From contig JAADKB010000012.1 in the NCBI GenBank assembly GCA_009982845.1, positions 124,001 through 188,000 of the forward strand: DNA of 64,000 bases, given 5' to 3'. Source of the stretch: Delphinella strobiligena (lineage: Eukaryota > Ascomycota > Dothideomycetes > Dothideales > Dothioraceae). Below, piece by piece: positions 36,200-48,756 of this stretch (position 1 is its first letter; each line of letters starts with the position of its first letter). The position numbers and the translations under genes are program-made. The notes under the pieces are model-generated. The model saw only the letters and a program-made list of their open reading frames with translations, had not been told where the DNA came from and did no database searches.

Positions 36200-38132
36200 A
36201 TGGCACAACCTTACCTACCATTTGGATTGCAGCAATCATATCTCAAATATCTTTCCTATCCACAAAATCTCGTCCTCGATAGAGTCAACGCCTACAGCTG
36301 GGCACTCGAGGCGTACAAGGCCAAGTTCGATACTTTCGAAGAAAGTCTCTGCCTTGAAACCGAGACCGATGTCAACTTGCCAATTCGAGACTTGGACCAG
36401 AACTCCCAGATGAAAACCCGTTCGTGCAAAGCTTGTTAGCGAGTATGAAGAAGCTAATCTCCGACATAGAAGTTCGCAAGCGGAACATACACACAGCGGT
36501 CGAATTAGATCAATGGCTTGGGGTCAAGATGAACACTGGCGGGACCAGTTCGAGTCCCTCAACTGTTGCATTCATGGCAAAAGATCCCAAATGCCGCTTC
36601 ATGTATGCTTATTCCTTCGATCGGAGGAACTACAAACTAATCTCGGATCTCTAATCAGATATCTATACGCAGAACATTCACGAGATCATCTACGGGTAAC
36701 GCGGCAAATGCTAGCTGAGATCTTAACATATCACCAGGTCATGCCGGTATACCTGGACTTTATCTTCGTCTTCGGCGCACAGGGCGATGCACGAGACCTA
36801 AGATTTACTGGCTTCTGTGAGCAAACAGAGATGAAAGAGCATACTCGCAGCCTGGGGATACCTGGACGGAGTGGGCAACGATACCAGTTATGTTATAATC
36901 TAAAGGGAGTAACTTTCAAAGAACATGTCAAAGAGTGGTCTATACGACAGGCCGTAATATATCACCAGTTCGACGTCGTCCACGGCACAACATTATGGAT
37001 TGTCGCCAAAGGACGATTAGACGTACAGCAACGGTTCAAAGAGCTGACTGGTCCAAATGGACGCCTAGAAGACAAGTCTTTTGGGAACGTGTACGAATGC
37101 TTTCAGTCAAGTTTGGCAGCACACTCGATGTTTTGTCAATGGTCGATGGAAGATTGGCGCTGGTATATATGCTGGCTGGAGGAACTTGTCGACACCGAGG
37201 TAAGTTCAGTGGACAATCGAGCTTTCACACTACCTTTGGTGACGTAGTTCTAGACTTCTATGGCCATGTATGGGCGACAAGGTCCAGGTCATGCGAACAA
37301 AGAGTACATGCCACACAATATACAAGAACTGCACAGATACAAAGATCATGCCAACGAGGCGGCCATGATGCTAGAGTCCAATGTTGGTGTGCTGAAGGCT
37401 CTCCAACGATATTATGTCGGACTGAAAGCGAATGGTGATTTTCCCCTCGCAGGGAGATGTCAAGAGGGTATAGGTGAATTTGTAGTAAGTGTTGGCAAGT
37501 GTATTGATGGGCTAGAGATGCAGAGTCGTCGAGCGGAGTGGCTTGTAGGTACCATCGGTGACAGGAAAGAGCTGGTAGGTCTCGCATGTAGATGACTGGA
37601 CGCGTGAATAGTCTGACTAAGATAGGTGATACAACACCTTCAAATCCAGGCAACGGAGCGAACGGAGCGACTGAACCTAAACTTGAAGAAGGAGGCAATC
37701 GTAATGCGTATAATCACAATTGTGACCCTGATTTACCTCCCTGCGACTTTTGTTTCGGTAAGTTGTTTTCCCAGGGACAATATGATCTCAGCTAACTCAA
37801 GTATTTCTACTTAGACGTTTTTCAGTACAGACGTTGTCAAATACCAAGGGGAACCGGGGCTGGGCAGTTTTTCATCCATGGCCATGATAAGGTGGCTGCA
37901 AGTAACGGTGCCTCTCACGATTGTGACTCTGTCCACAGCTTGGCTGACGTACAGGAACGCGGAAAATGTTAGGCAAGAAAATGAGAGAAAACGCAGGCAG
38001 ATCTACAATCATAGTTCTAAGTCGGCTGAGGAGACAAAAGGGTCCAATTTCTGGATCTTCTGGAAGACGAATAGCACCAAGGTATTGCCGCGGCACAACA
38101 CCCCAAAGGAAGTACCCTATTTGGGTGTGTAG
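36200..38132 (+). pseudogene. CorA-like transporter-domain protein with two frameshifts
   Basis: Coding blocks are 36200..37199, 37254..37574, 37626..37757 and 37815..38132, with three clean GT-AG introns in phase. The first block needs two one-base corrections. One lies near 36400-36402, between IRDLDQ and LPDENPFVQSLLAS. The other is in the G run 36520-36523, between TAVELDQWLG and QDEHWRDQFESLNC. The protein has a long soluble part (CCIHGKRSQMPLHVCLFLRS, then WSIRQAVIYHQFDVVHGTTL) and a coiled region. The C-terminal membrane hairpin contains IITIVTLIYLPATFVSTFFS followed by IRWLQVTVPLTIVTLSTAWL. That C-terminus is typical of the fungal CorA-like family, which resembles magnesium channels but lacks the usual GMN motif. 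The two shifts, both missing a base in or near short G runs, may be real mutations or assembly errors. Confidence 0.75.
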
Positions 38133-38901
38133 TTGCAGCACTCCCAGCTTGGGTTCAAAATCTCTTCTACTCTTGGTAAAAGCTCTGAGAGACTCCACTT
38201 CCGATATCGTCAATCACGTAGAGATCTCCATTTTTATGTTACCAATAGATCTGAAGCACAAAATTGAACAGGCATATATATCTGTATGGAACCCCGTTAT
38301 AGCCCAACATAGAAGTCCCAATATCATTCTCAATCGTATCATTTCAATTCCTCATTGAGGATTGATGAACTGCGCGGAACCTGAACGAGCTCCTGCGCAA
38401 TTTGAGTCCTTAAACTTCTTGCACTCTAGCACCTCCTGAAGGTGCGACCCGGACGAACGTGTAGCTTTCCATATACAGCGTAGTGATACTGGCAGGAGCG
38501 GAACGCGGAACCAGAAGGCCAAGAGACCAGTGTATAGGGTACATCCGCATGTCATACCAAATACGGTGGTGGCGTCACAAGCGCATCAGACATCCATCTC
38601 GATAAAAGTCAGCCAGCTTTTATTGGCTCGGCCGAAGACGACTGCTTATCCCGCGACTGCTAATATTTCTGGCACAGCTCAGTAAACTCACGTCTGGCCT
38701 TTGTCAGACGGTCAAAGTCAAGAGTTTCTCTTCCACACGATCATGTGAAAATTATCTGACATTCGATTGCAGTACTGATCGCAGGTTTAGCTTCGTGAGA
38801 GAACGGGCGTGGCTACCTCGCCAAACAGTGTCGAACAGCTCCACTTGCCATCTCCTGACACTACCTTCCCGACCCCGCTCTTCTGCGTTCGCAGCCCCAC
38901 G
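38133..38901. other. Intergenic, upstream of the kinase gene
   Basis: No gene is seen. The kinase frame stays open upstream of its first ATG to about 38809, but without another ATG. Confidence 0.5.
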
Positions 38902-41269
38902 ATGTCCTCATCAGCCAAGGTCAGCATGCTCGAGACATTCAGGTCCAAATTGAAGACCGAATGGAAGCAAAGGCCAGATTGCTCAGCTCATGGAAACCGT
39001 TGCCGCTTTGTGCGTCACTTTGTCAGAACTACCTTACTAGAGGAATGGATGGCTCAGAGGGAGACCACGACATCCAAGACCAACGGCGAGCGACTCATAG
39101 ATGAAGTGAAGCCTTTCTCGTGGCTTGGTACCAGCCCGAAATCGATCTTCGAAGGCGACAAGTCATGCATTCTGGTCTTGAGCTGTTTGCTACAACAAGT
39201 ACATGGCACAGAAGGACGTAGCAAAGAAGGGCACGGCAACCTTATTTACATCTTCCAGAAAGCAGGTATAATCGACAAAGGCTTACAGCACGCACCCTCC
39301 AGGTTTGAAACGCTTCGAAAGGGTCTTGAGTTCAAAAGGATTCCCGGGGTTGAGGCCATAATCGAGCACTTCGAGCGGAAAATGTGGGCGTACTGCCCCC
39401 TCTATCTCCAAGAGAATTGCGACATGGACATCGGAAGCAAGTTGTTTCTGCCTTTCATCACACATGACTTAGTGGGCTCAGGAGGTACGGCAACTGTCTT
39501 CAAGGTCAGGGTCCAGCAAGAATTTGTACCTACCAAAATCAGGGAGCATCTAGGGAGCCCACTTGAGGATGAGAAATACGGCGCGGTGAGTATAGTCGAT
39601 CGATATGAACATGTCAAAGTGTATACTAATTAGTTATAGTATTACAAATTTGCGCTAAAGTCCTTCTCTGAACAGCAGTCTAAAACCTACAGGAAGGAAT
39701 CAGAGGCCTTTGACGGACTTCGAGACGAGCCGGGAATGATACGGTCATTTGGATGCTATACATGCAGCGACTTTGAAGGAACACATACATACAACATCTT
39801 GCTCGAGTACGGGGAAACTGATCTGTGCGAGTCATTCTTTGAGGAGAAACCCCCAGAATTGCCGACAGAGATAGTCTCCTACTGGACGAAGATAGGCAAC
39901 GTCGCCGCAGCCCTCAGCAAAATACACAGACTCTCACACCAAGGGCAGTCCTACGATGGGTAAACTTGTAATTACCAAGTGCTATACAATTACCTCACTA
40001 ATACTCTCAGTTGGCATGGCGACGTGAAGCCTAACAATATATTGAGTGTGAAGAACGAGTGGAAGCTTGCTGATTTCGGCTTCTCAGAGTTTTCGAAGAA
40101 AAAAGAAAATTTCCAGCATCTGCCAAAGATTGTCATGAAAGGCGGTACTGAAACGTACGGTATGCGTCGTGATATCACTGAATCCTTTAAGATGATGCTT
40201 ACAAGCTTTCTCAGGTGCTCCAGAGTGTGCTCTTGCCAGAGCCTGCAAAAGCCAAGCGAACGCTGTCGGGCTCTTCTATCAAACGATTGATACGTGGTCT
40301 TTCGGCTGCGTCCTATCAGAGACAGCAACATGGGTCGTCAAAGGTCCTCTCGGTATCGAGGCCTATCAGAAATTGAGGCAACGGAAATCCAAGAAACAAA
40401 ATCAGGGGGACATCACAGATGCTTTTCACGATGGATCTGACGTACTCCCTGAGATCAAAGAGTGGCACAAAATCTTGAAAAGTGTCAGGCGCGTTTCAGA
40501 CTCCATCACTCCAAAGATCCTCGATCTGGTTGATGAGAAGATGCTGATAAAGGACCCCAAAGCTCGGATTCCGTCAGATCAATTATACGATCGTCTACGA
40601 GAGATTATTACTGATGCCGAGAGGTCCGAAGAATATCTTGACAGTGCCAAATTAGCATTGTTGTCCACGGAATTAGCTCGTGAAAGTACCATACAATCAG
40701 CATCTGGTCAACCCGTCAAGGTGGAGCATGTTATTGACGACTTTCGCGGCACTCAACGACGAGAAACACTGGAACGAGACTTCCACGGCCGCGGGATTGA
40801 GATATCAATGGGCCCAAAAACAGTTCCTACTGCTGGAAAAACTGTCTATGCGGAAGAACAAACTCCTGGTTTGGCTGATCGGGCGAAGCCGTACCAAGCG
40901 TCACGTCTAACTCGCACGGATTCAAGTGGAAGTCAAGGGAAGGATCGAAAACCCGCAACTGGTCATATGGTCGGGACAAAAGGGAAGAAGGTCGAAACAG
41001 CCACAGATTCAGCCAGAGACTCAGCCAAGGCAGGCGATACAGTCGTCGGAACAAGATACAATCAGGACCTGGACAGTTCGCAACATCTCCCTGCTACACA
41101 AGGCCGCGCATCCAGTGCTTCTACTCAGAAAGCTCGACTTGGACAGGGCCCTGTCAAAACATCTACACAAGACCGTCAGCCCACACAAGCTCAAGCCTCG
41201 AAATATCCCCCAGCTTTTTCAGGGGAAGATACGAGCTTTCAAGGATCTTCATCGAAGAAAAGAAGATAG
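38902..41269 (+). CDS. Divergent protein kinase-like protein
   Basis: My model is join(38902..39585, 39640..39959, 40011..40159, 40215..41269), 2208 bases for 735 residues, with three GT-AG introns all in phase. About 185 N-terminal residues without a known domain precede the kinase fold. The Gly-rich loop is VGSGGTATVFKV (about 191-202) and the ATP lysine is Lys235 in FALKSF. The catalytic loop is HGDVKPNNIL with Asp339, the metal-binding motif is ADFGFS with Asp356, and GAPEC is near 385. WSFGCVLSE follows. All catalytic residues are present, so it is probably active. After about residue 560 comes a basic, Ser/Gln/Thr-rich disordered tail ending in SSSKKRR. Such stand-alone kinases are common in accessory, HET-rich regions of fungi. 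The start is the first ATG in frame. Confidence 0.85.
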
Positions 41270-44147
41270 ATAGGCTCGGCCTGCAATTTTGCACCAAGCA
41301 CATATTCAGCGCAGAAGAGACAGGTAAGCACCACGTCAAGATTTTTGATACATGGAACCTCATAATCTCAGGTGACCTTGCAAAGCCCAATTGATGGATG
41401 GATGACCCAAGTTTCATTGCGAACACGTCTTCTTTACTTGTTTAACCTTTCCAGAAATCGCATGCGTGCGACGTTTGGTGACCAACAATTCTGGGCCACT
41501 GAGGATCTAGTCTTCTCTTTCAGTAATCAGTACATCACACCATGAACCTCCTTACGGACAGTCTGTAGCCAGAAATTTCTGACTATACACCCCCACAGAT
41601 ATCTCTTCCGCCTACATAATTCCGAGGCAAGATTCTTGTAGTCTTCTCGCCACTCTTACACTGAAACTTCCATGCTCGTCTCCACACCCTTTATAAGGTA
41701 GCACTTGAAACGCTGTACCCTGGAGGCATTGCCAGCAATGCAAAGAAACGGCATAATGCTGTAAAGTGATGACCGAGCCCGCAGTGTTCCAAATCTCACC
41801 ATATGCACCCTTGATTTGACATGATGAAAAGCATATCGCCGTAACGAAAAGCGCAGTACATGCTGCATGCACTATGTTGTTTCAGCTCTACTAGCTGCCA
41901 AGGTTCAGTGCTCGTTCGTCTCCCGTATTTCGTGAGCAAAGGGTCCAAAAGTTCATGTCTTGAGCATGCTCGCTGTGCAATATTGGTAAGAAGGTCGCAA
42001 TATACCTACCGCCTCACGATATCGCAGGTACAAATTCCTGATACAAATTTATGCAGACTACGCTACTACCTCTACTGTACTCTCATCTCTTCTGTGTTTA
42101 ACAAAAACTTCTTTTCTCACCAAAGACGTGGGCCTGGGGTATTGGGAATGGAATGGCAAGATATTATAGCATATTGTGAAAGCAAGAGAAACAATAAAGA
42201 AAGGCAAGCACATCCGGATGCCTACTTGCTACCCGCTGACAACTAGCAAAATCGCCTAAGGCCAGCAAAATCGCTAGAGACTAGCAAACCCTTTCTACAC
42301 CAGCAAACCCCCTTAATCCGTTCCATCCATGAATTGTGCCCGAATATCCCAGTCTCACCTGGATGGAATGTCAAGTCTTCGTGGGATCTCAAGTCTTCGA
42401 GCGTCTTAAATTCTCCAAGCATCTTAAGTTTTTTTCGACTTCGAGTGTCAAGTTCTTCCTAGGTCTTCTCGAGTCTTGACGACATCCTCTTCAACGACAT
42501 TTTCTTTGACAACTTCGGATCCTCTTGAATCCAGTTCATCCCATTCTATTCTATCCCATCCCATTCCATTTCCATCCTGTCACTACAACACAACACAACA
42601 CAATACAGCATTTTCAGCACTAAAAGACCTGCTTCACCTGCATTTACCTGCATCTTACCTACATTTACTTTATAGTACTTTATACTACAATACCGAGACG
42701 AATAAAAGGTACGTAAGGTATCAATCCTGCCAGATGAGATGTCCTCTCTGGCCTTTGCTCTTTCTTTTCCTCTCTTTCTCCTCTTTCGCTTTTTTGAGAA
42801 CCCCCCCCCCCCCACGCCAACAATACACTCCCAAAAATCCACATAAGCACTATGCAAGCACTAAAAGTAAGCAATAGCTATAGCTATATCCTTCAAATTC
42901 CAACCTCCTATTCTATCTGTTCTATCTATTCTATCTATTCCGCTTATCACGCTACTGTATTCGCTTCCTCTACGTGAACCTTTTCTTTTTAGCTTATTTT
43001 TTTCTTAGCTTATTCTTTTCTTAGCTTATTAAGTAGAGCAAAGCAAAGCTCTCTATTATGCATTAGCTCCTGCCTCTTTTTTATACTGTAGAGGCTCAGA
43101 ATTCTTAGATTTCAACAGTAGAAGGCGCTAATCGACGGGATTTTTAACAGGAGAGATTGACAAGCGTGCCTCTCATTATTATTCTTATAATCACAGAATC
43201 GTCCTATTGATAACAGTTCAGACGCTCGAACAAGATGCCCAGATGTCGAATGTCTAAATGAATCGAATGTCTAGATGAATTCGAATGTTCAGATGTTCAG
43301 ATGCCCAGATATGTAGATACTCAAACAACATTTAGATACGTAGATACGTTGATCTCAGATATTCAGATATTCAGATTCTTCGACTTCTTGGACAAAGCTC
43401 TGCGAACTCAGCTCTGCGAACTCTATTCTCGGATGCGACTGTCCCTCCGAGAACAGCGTATTTTTTTGTAGCTTGATTGTTTATAGCTTATTTCGTTTGT
43501 AGCTGGAAACCTAGCTGAAAAGTCAGAGCTCTTAAAAGCGAGAGCTTTCTGTTTTTTTTTTTTTTGGATAGATAAAAAGCCTTGATTTAGGACGTGTGGA
43601 TATCTGTATTGGGTATTGGTATTACCTCGGTGTTACTTTGGTTTTATCTTAGTGTGCAGATAGTGTGCTGACCTTCTGCGTTGATGAACTGCTTATATGA
43701 GTCGAGGCTGCTTTTAATTGAAGCTGTGAGATCTTCACTTTTTGGCGTTTTTGGAGATTGATGTCTGAATAAGATGATTTTTTTTGGGGGTTTTTGAGGT
43801 TATAAGGAGAGGCGGGCGGGCAGGCGGGCAGGCAGTATGTAACGTGGTGTTGATTTCTGTTGAACAGACCAGAGTCTTCCATGTCATTTCACAATGTCAC
43901 AAGCGAGCAATTACTTTCGCTTCTCAAATACACAGACTTATCTTCAAGTGCAATGCTGTTGTTCGCAAGACCACTTATTTGCGAATCCAGTTCGTAAGGC
44001 TTGGAAAATAGCTAATAGCTATCCATTGTCTACGTTACTTCTTCTAGACCTCTATCCAATCTAAAGATTGTCTACGGCTGCGTGTCTAATGTCTCTTCGA
44101 TTTCCCCATTTCTCCACTCCTTGACATGCTTCTTTAGATTCATCAAA
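41270..44147. other. Long gene-poor, low-complexity stretch
   Basis: No gene is supported. The stretch holds CTT/CTCG-rich text at about 42400-42560, a C13 run at about 42801-42813, repeated AGCTTATT units near 42990-43040, and short GATGTTCAGAT-like repeats near 43235-43380. It ends just after the stop of the large reductase gene on the minus strand. Confidence 0.55.
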
Positions 44148-47100
44148 TCAGATGGGCTCGTCGCGAGGCTCGATCAATATTTCATTCACAGCGACGTGCT
44201 CGGGCTGCTTCAGAGCGTAGATGATCGAGTTTGCAATATCTTCGACGTCCAAGATCTTGGCTCCTGTCGGCTCGCCGTATTGCTTGATGGCTTCTGCGTC
44301 CGTCGACATGCCCAGCAAGTCTGTAGCAGTGTTTCCAGGCTGCACGCTGGTAACGCGTAAGCCCTTACCGGCGGTCTCGAGGCGCAGACTCTGGAGTGTG
44401 GCCTCGACGAAGAATTTGCTTGCCGAGTAGACGCCCAAGCCAGGGAAGACTTTCCGTCCCGCATCGGATGAGATGGCAACGATGTGGCCACTGCCGCGTG
44501 CGAGCATGCCAGGGACAGTCGATGACAGACAGTGAAGTAGACCCTTGCAATTGACGTCAACAGTGAGGTCCCACTCCTCGGTTTGCACGTTTGCCATCAT
44601 GGTGAAATACATGACACCGGCGCAGGAAATGAGAATGTCCACAGGACCGAGTTCATCATTGGCTGCTTTGACAAGCGCTTCGACTTGCTTTCTGTCCGTC
44701 ACATCAGTTTGTCGAATAATGACCTTGCCCTCACGAACCACAAGCCTGCGCTTTACAGCTTCGAGAGAATCCAGGCGCCGAGCGGCAAGAGCCATATGGC
44801 AGCCTTCTCTCGCCAGAGCGGTGGCAATGGCTGCACCCATACCGGAGGATGCACCTACGACAACAGCGACCTTTCCGCTCAAAAGTCCCCGCCGAGTGGA
44901 CCGCGCAGTACCACCGAGGGAATCAAGACGCGAAGGAGGTCGAGGCAGCCAACCTCTAGCAAACCAATGGCGAGTATATGTTTCCAACAATGTACTGTCG
45001 ACCTTAGGACGTTCCACAGTCAGACGAAGAGGTCTGGTCGCAGCGTTGTTGAGTACAACGATGTCCCTCAAGAACTCGATAGACGGCATACCGCTGCGAA
45101 GTATATCGACTGTAAAGGCGCCATCACCACCCTTGACGGATCCTCTTTCCTTGGTCCAAAGTGCAACCCAATCATCCCAGGGGAGTCTTTCCGTTGGGTA
45201 ACCTAGCTCCTTCAGATCATCAAAGACCTTTCTGGTGTCGACAGGGTCTGGATCGCCAACGTGGAAGACAGCTTGCCTTGAATTGGTTTCGTTGGAAAGA
45301 TGAATCATTGCCTTGCTGACAAAGTCCACTGGCGTCATCTCTGCTCGCCAGCCTTCTACGTCTGGGGCATAGCCCAGGTGTATGGACTCAACGAGCAAAG
45401 CATTCAGAAGATCCCAAGCGTTCGAAGCACCTGTAGCACTGTGGCCACTGATCGTTCCTGCTCTGATGACTCTGACTGGCAGCCCACGACGACCAGCCTC
45501 GAGGACAAGCTTCTCGGCAACCCATTTCGTCTGGCCATAGCCATCAAGGAGCTTCTCAGGAACAGACTCTAGGTCAAGCATACTATGCTCAGGCCAGCCT
45601 TTCTGGGAGGGCGGCAACACACCGTTAGTGGAAACGTACTGCAGAGTAGCGCCGCCATGGCATGCAAGACGAAGAATTTCCCTTGTACCGCCAATGTTAG
45701 AGCCTCGCATTGAAGCATAGGGGTACACAAGGTTGACAGTAGCAGCAGCATGAATAATGACCTGGACACGAGAAGCAAGCTTTTCGAAGGCATCTGGAGA
45801 AAGACCGAATCTTTTACGAGAAAGATTTCCAGGAAGGACTTCAATGCGCTCCATGACTGAATCACTCCACAATCCCAGATCAAGCAGGTTCTTGCGTATC
45901 CTTGCTACAGCGGCGGGGTATTCATCTTCCTTGGGGTCGCTGAAACGCACCAGACAGATGATTTTGGCTGATGTGCTGTCCAAGAGATCGTTAAGCAGGA
46001 AGGCGCCCAAGAAGCCAGTTGCACCAGTCAAGAGGACGGTATCTGCTTGGTTGAGAGCACACATGGTGGTATTTGTGGGCTGGATGTCCTCATCAAGGAT
46101 TGAATCTGCGCGCAAGACAGCAGGCAGATCTGCTTGCACAGCGGCAGTTTGTCCGTCTCGAATATCACGAATGGTCTGCAAATGACCGTTGAGAGTTGGT
46201 GGATCTGCAAGACGAGCAACAGGTATGCGCAATCCGAAGTTTCTCGACAACCTCAATGCAAGATCTGCGAGAGACAGGGAGTGGCCACCGAGATCGAAAA
46301 AGCTATGATGCGGCGTTATGATGCTTCGCGAGGTGTTCAAAGCTGCGGCCCATGTCTCAGCAACGGCATCGATGGTGATTGGGTCCTGATCAATCTTCTT
46401 TCCATTGGCAACAGGCTGAGCGGTTGGTGGTGGTGGAAGGCTTTTGAGATCGACCTTGCCAGAAACTTCATGAGTAGGCAGCTTATCGACTTCAACCCAC
46501 AGAGCTGGAATCATGTACTGTGCAAGGTATGCCGAGAGCGCGCGTCGCGCCGCTGGACTGTATCCTGATTCATCAATCTCAACTGCCAGGCGGTCCTTGG
46601 GAGCATCCTTGTCCCGGACGATGTAGGCAACCAGCTGTCGTTCCAAGCCTTCACCATGAGCGACCACAGCACAGTGGCTTACAGCTAGGTGCGTAGAAAT
46701 GGCGCTCTCAACCTTTGCAGGCACAACAGAGTATCCTCGGAGCTTGATCATCGCTCCTACACGACCGGTGATCTCGAGAAGTCCGGAGGGGAGCAATCGC
46801 GCAAGATCGCCTGTTTTGTACATGCGGGCAGCCAGCGATGAATCGAATGGATCTGGCGTGAATGCTTTGGCAGTAGTTTCGGGAAGATTGAGGTATCCGC
46901 GCGCGAGTAACGAACCGCCAACGAAGAGCTCTCCACTAACACCCGTGTCTACCTTTTGGCCACTTTCATCAAGAACGTAAATGTGCTTTGGTTCCATGGG
47001 TGGACCAACTGGACAATACAGGGCGTCACTATCAAGGGTATCAAGCATCTTTGTGATGTCTCCGCAGGCAATTTCATGAGTTTCACAAGCGCTGTAACAA

Positions 47101-47984
47101 TTGAGCAGCCGTACATTTGGAAGGGCTTTGATGGCTCGGCGGGCCAAGTCCACGGTGACTACCTCGCCATTGAGCCACAATGTACGCAGATCTGGCAGAC
47201 GTGATCCAAGGTTAGAGTGGCGGGCGAGAACTGCGGCCAACAGTGTGGGCGTCATAAGGGTCTCGGTAATGCGTTTGGAGGAAAGCATATCAGTAAGTGC
47301 GACAGGGTCGTAGCTCGTCTCATCCGGCACAGCAACAACAGTCGCGCCTCGCAGAAGGGGACGTAGAATTTCCCAGACAAAAAAGACATTACACGCAACA
47401 CGATCTCCAGGCTGGAGATCACTGAGGCCGAATCTCAGATCGTATGAAAGAACGGCTGCCCTGTGGGGGTTTGCAATACCTTTAGGATGACCAGTGGTAC
47501 CTGAAGAATAAGCGACAAATGCAAGCCGTTCCAAGTCATTGTCGGCAGGTAATGGAGAGGGCTCTGCTGAATGTCCATTGGCTGGTGTTGTCTCTTCGTC
47601 AAGGCTGATGAGCTGAATGCCTGCTTTGATCTTACCAACCTCAGCCCGGTAGGTGACAACCACAACTGGCTTGGCATCTTCAATGACATCGGCCAGCAGA
47701 TCAGGAGGATATGCAAGCTCGAGCACCAGGAATGCTCCTCCAGCACGAAGAGCCGCAAGACATGCAATCACGTAGTCAGCGCTGCGGGGTAGAAGCACAC
47801 CGACCAGACTGTCTCGACTGACGCCATATTGGCGAAGGCGCTGAGAGAGGTCGTTCACCTTGTGATCTAGCTCGGCGTAGGTATAACTGGTTGCGTCGTC
47901 CTCCAAAGCAAGTGCATCAGGCGTAGCCTCCACCTGTTTGCTAAAGAGTGCCGACAGGTCTTTTCTGATATCAATTATTGGCAT
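44148..47984 (-). CDS. A-T-R-SDR carboxylate reductase, ATRR-type (probable glycine betaine reductase)
   Basis: This is a single exon of 1278 residues. The adenylation domain spans about 1-520, with core motifs AYSSGTTGHPKG (159-169), YKTGD (389-393) and a late SGKVDL. The carrier domain is FFDLGGHSL with the phosphopantetheine Ser569. The thioester reductase spans about 648-1010, with LTGATGFLG (652-660) and catalytic YGQTK (816-820). The second reductase is an SDR from about 1034 to the end, with VVGASSGMG and YSASK (1186-1190). There is no condensation domain. This order and length match the Aspergillus ATRR enzyme, described as activating glycine betaine and reducing it in two steps to choline; NRPS-like carboxylate reductases share the first three parts. 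The substrate here is inferred from architecture. No other biosynthetic gene is adjacent, which fits primary metabolism more than a secondary metabolite cluster. Confidence 0.88.
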   Translation of the reverse strand: MPIIDIRKDLSALFSKQVEATPDALALEDDATSYTYAELDHKVNDLSQRLRQYGVSRDSLVGVLLPRSADYVIACLAALRAGGAFLVLELAYPPDLLADVIEDAKPVVVVTYRAEVGKIKAGIQLISLDEETTPANGHSAEPSPLPADNDLERLAFVAYSSGTTGHPKGIANPHRAAVLSYDLRFGLSDLQPGDRVACNVFFVWEILRPLLRGATVVAVPDETSYDPVALTDMLSSKRITETLMTPTLLAAVLARHSNLGSRLPDLRTLWLNGEVVTVDLARRAIKALPNVRLLNCYSACETHEIACGDITKMLDTLDSDALYCPVGPPMEPKHIYVLDESGQKVDTGVSGELFVGGSLLARGYLNLPETTAKAFTPDPFDSSLAARMYKTGDLARLLPSGLLEITGRVGAMIKLRGYSVVPAKVESAISTHLAVSHCAVVAHGEGLERQLVAYIVRDKDAPKDRLAVEIDESGYSPAARRALSAYLAQYMIPALWVEVDKLPTHEVSGKVDLKSLPPPPTAQPVANGKKIDQDPITIDAVAETWAAALNTSRSIITPHHSFFDLGGHSLSLADLALRLSRNFGLRIPVARLADPPTLNGHLQTIRDIRDGQTAAVQADLPAVLRADSILDEDIQPTNTTMCALNQADTVLLTGATGFLGAFLLNDLLDSTSAKIICLVRFSDPKEDEYPAAVARIRKNLLDLGLWSDSVMERIEVLPGNLSRKRFGLSPDAFEKLASRVQVIIHAAATVNLVYPYASMRGSNIGGTREILRLACHGGATLQYVSTNGVLPPSQKGWPEHSMLDLESVPEKLLDGYGQTKWVAEKLVLEAGRRGLPVRVIRAGTISGHSATGASNAWDLLNALLVESIHLGYAPDVEGWRAEMTPVDFVSKAMIHLSNETNSRQAVFHVGDPDPVDTRKVFDDLKELGYPTERLPWDDWVALWTKERGSVKGGDGAFTVDILRSGMPSIEFLRDIVVLNNAATRPLRLTVERPKVDSTLLETYTRHWFARGWLPRPPSRLDSLGGTARSTRRGLLSGKVAVVVGASSGMGAAIATALAREGCHMALAARRLDSLEAVKRRLVVREGKVIIRQTDVTDRKQVEALVKAANDELGPVDILISCAGVMYFTMMANVQTEEWDLTVDVNCKGLLHCLSSTVPGMLARGSGHIVAISSDAGRKVFPGLGVYSASKFFVEATLQSLRLETAGKGLRVTSVQPGNTATDLLGMSTDAEAIKQYGEPTGAKILDVEDIANSIIYALKQPEHVAVNEILIEPRDEPI

Positions 47985-48756
47985 GTTTTGTGTCGTGGGG
48001 TTGTAAAGATAAGATGGCTCGATCCAGACACATCCAGTTTCCTTACCAGGGAAGTGGTCTAGGCGGTGACGACATCCGCACGACGGTCAACACGCGCACG
48101 ACACGCGCGCCACACGCGACATCCGAGTCAGAGGTTCCAAGTTCGTTGAGAAAAAGACATTGTGCGCAGGATTATAGTTTGCCTAGATAGGGCTGTTGAA
48201 ATGGCGACATTAGAGAGACTCCCGCCTACACGACTAGCAGCCGAGGTCGCTAAGTCGAATATGGAAAGGTTGAAGTGAATCTCATCTTGGCACATCGAAA
48301 CGCGTTCTTACTGCGTATACTCTCTTTTGAGATCACCAACCAGCAAGTGCAACAACAAGACAGTAGGTATACATGCTTTGTGAAGTAGGCTACAGGAACT
48401 AATTCACGTTTATCCTCGTCTTAACCTAGCTGACAATCTGTAATAACTTAACGATCTTAGGTATTGTTTGAGTGTTCATGTATACAGAATAAGGCACAGA
48501 AACTCATCGTTATCAAAATACAAGATGAGATATAAGCAGATAAACATCCACCTTTCCTAACAAACCAGAAGGACTCAACCAACCAACCATCAATTAATAG
48601 CAAAGACCAAAGCCTATAAAACTTCACAATCCCACCCTTGTTCAGAGTGTTATATACACAAAATAAGTCACAATCATTCAATATTGTCGGAGCTGGAGAT
48701 GAGAGGCAAGCAGCTGGATTATGCTATTCTACTCTACAAATCCTTCCACTCTACCA
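47985..48756. other. Intergenic
   Basis: This is the promoter side of the reductase gene and the 3' side of the next minus-strand gene. A short palindromic, CGCGCACGACACGCG-type tract lies near 48090-48110. No gene is seen. Confidence 0.5.

Noticed and set aside
42476..42877. Plus-strand 133-codon frame rich in Ser, Leu and Pro
   Set aside because: It is built on low-complexity pyrimidine sequence with a C13 run.
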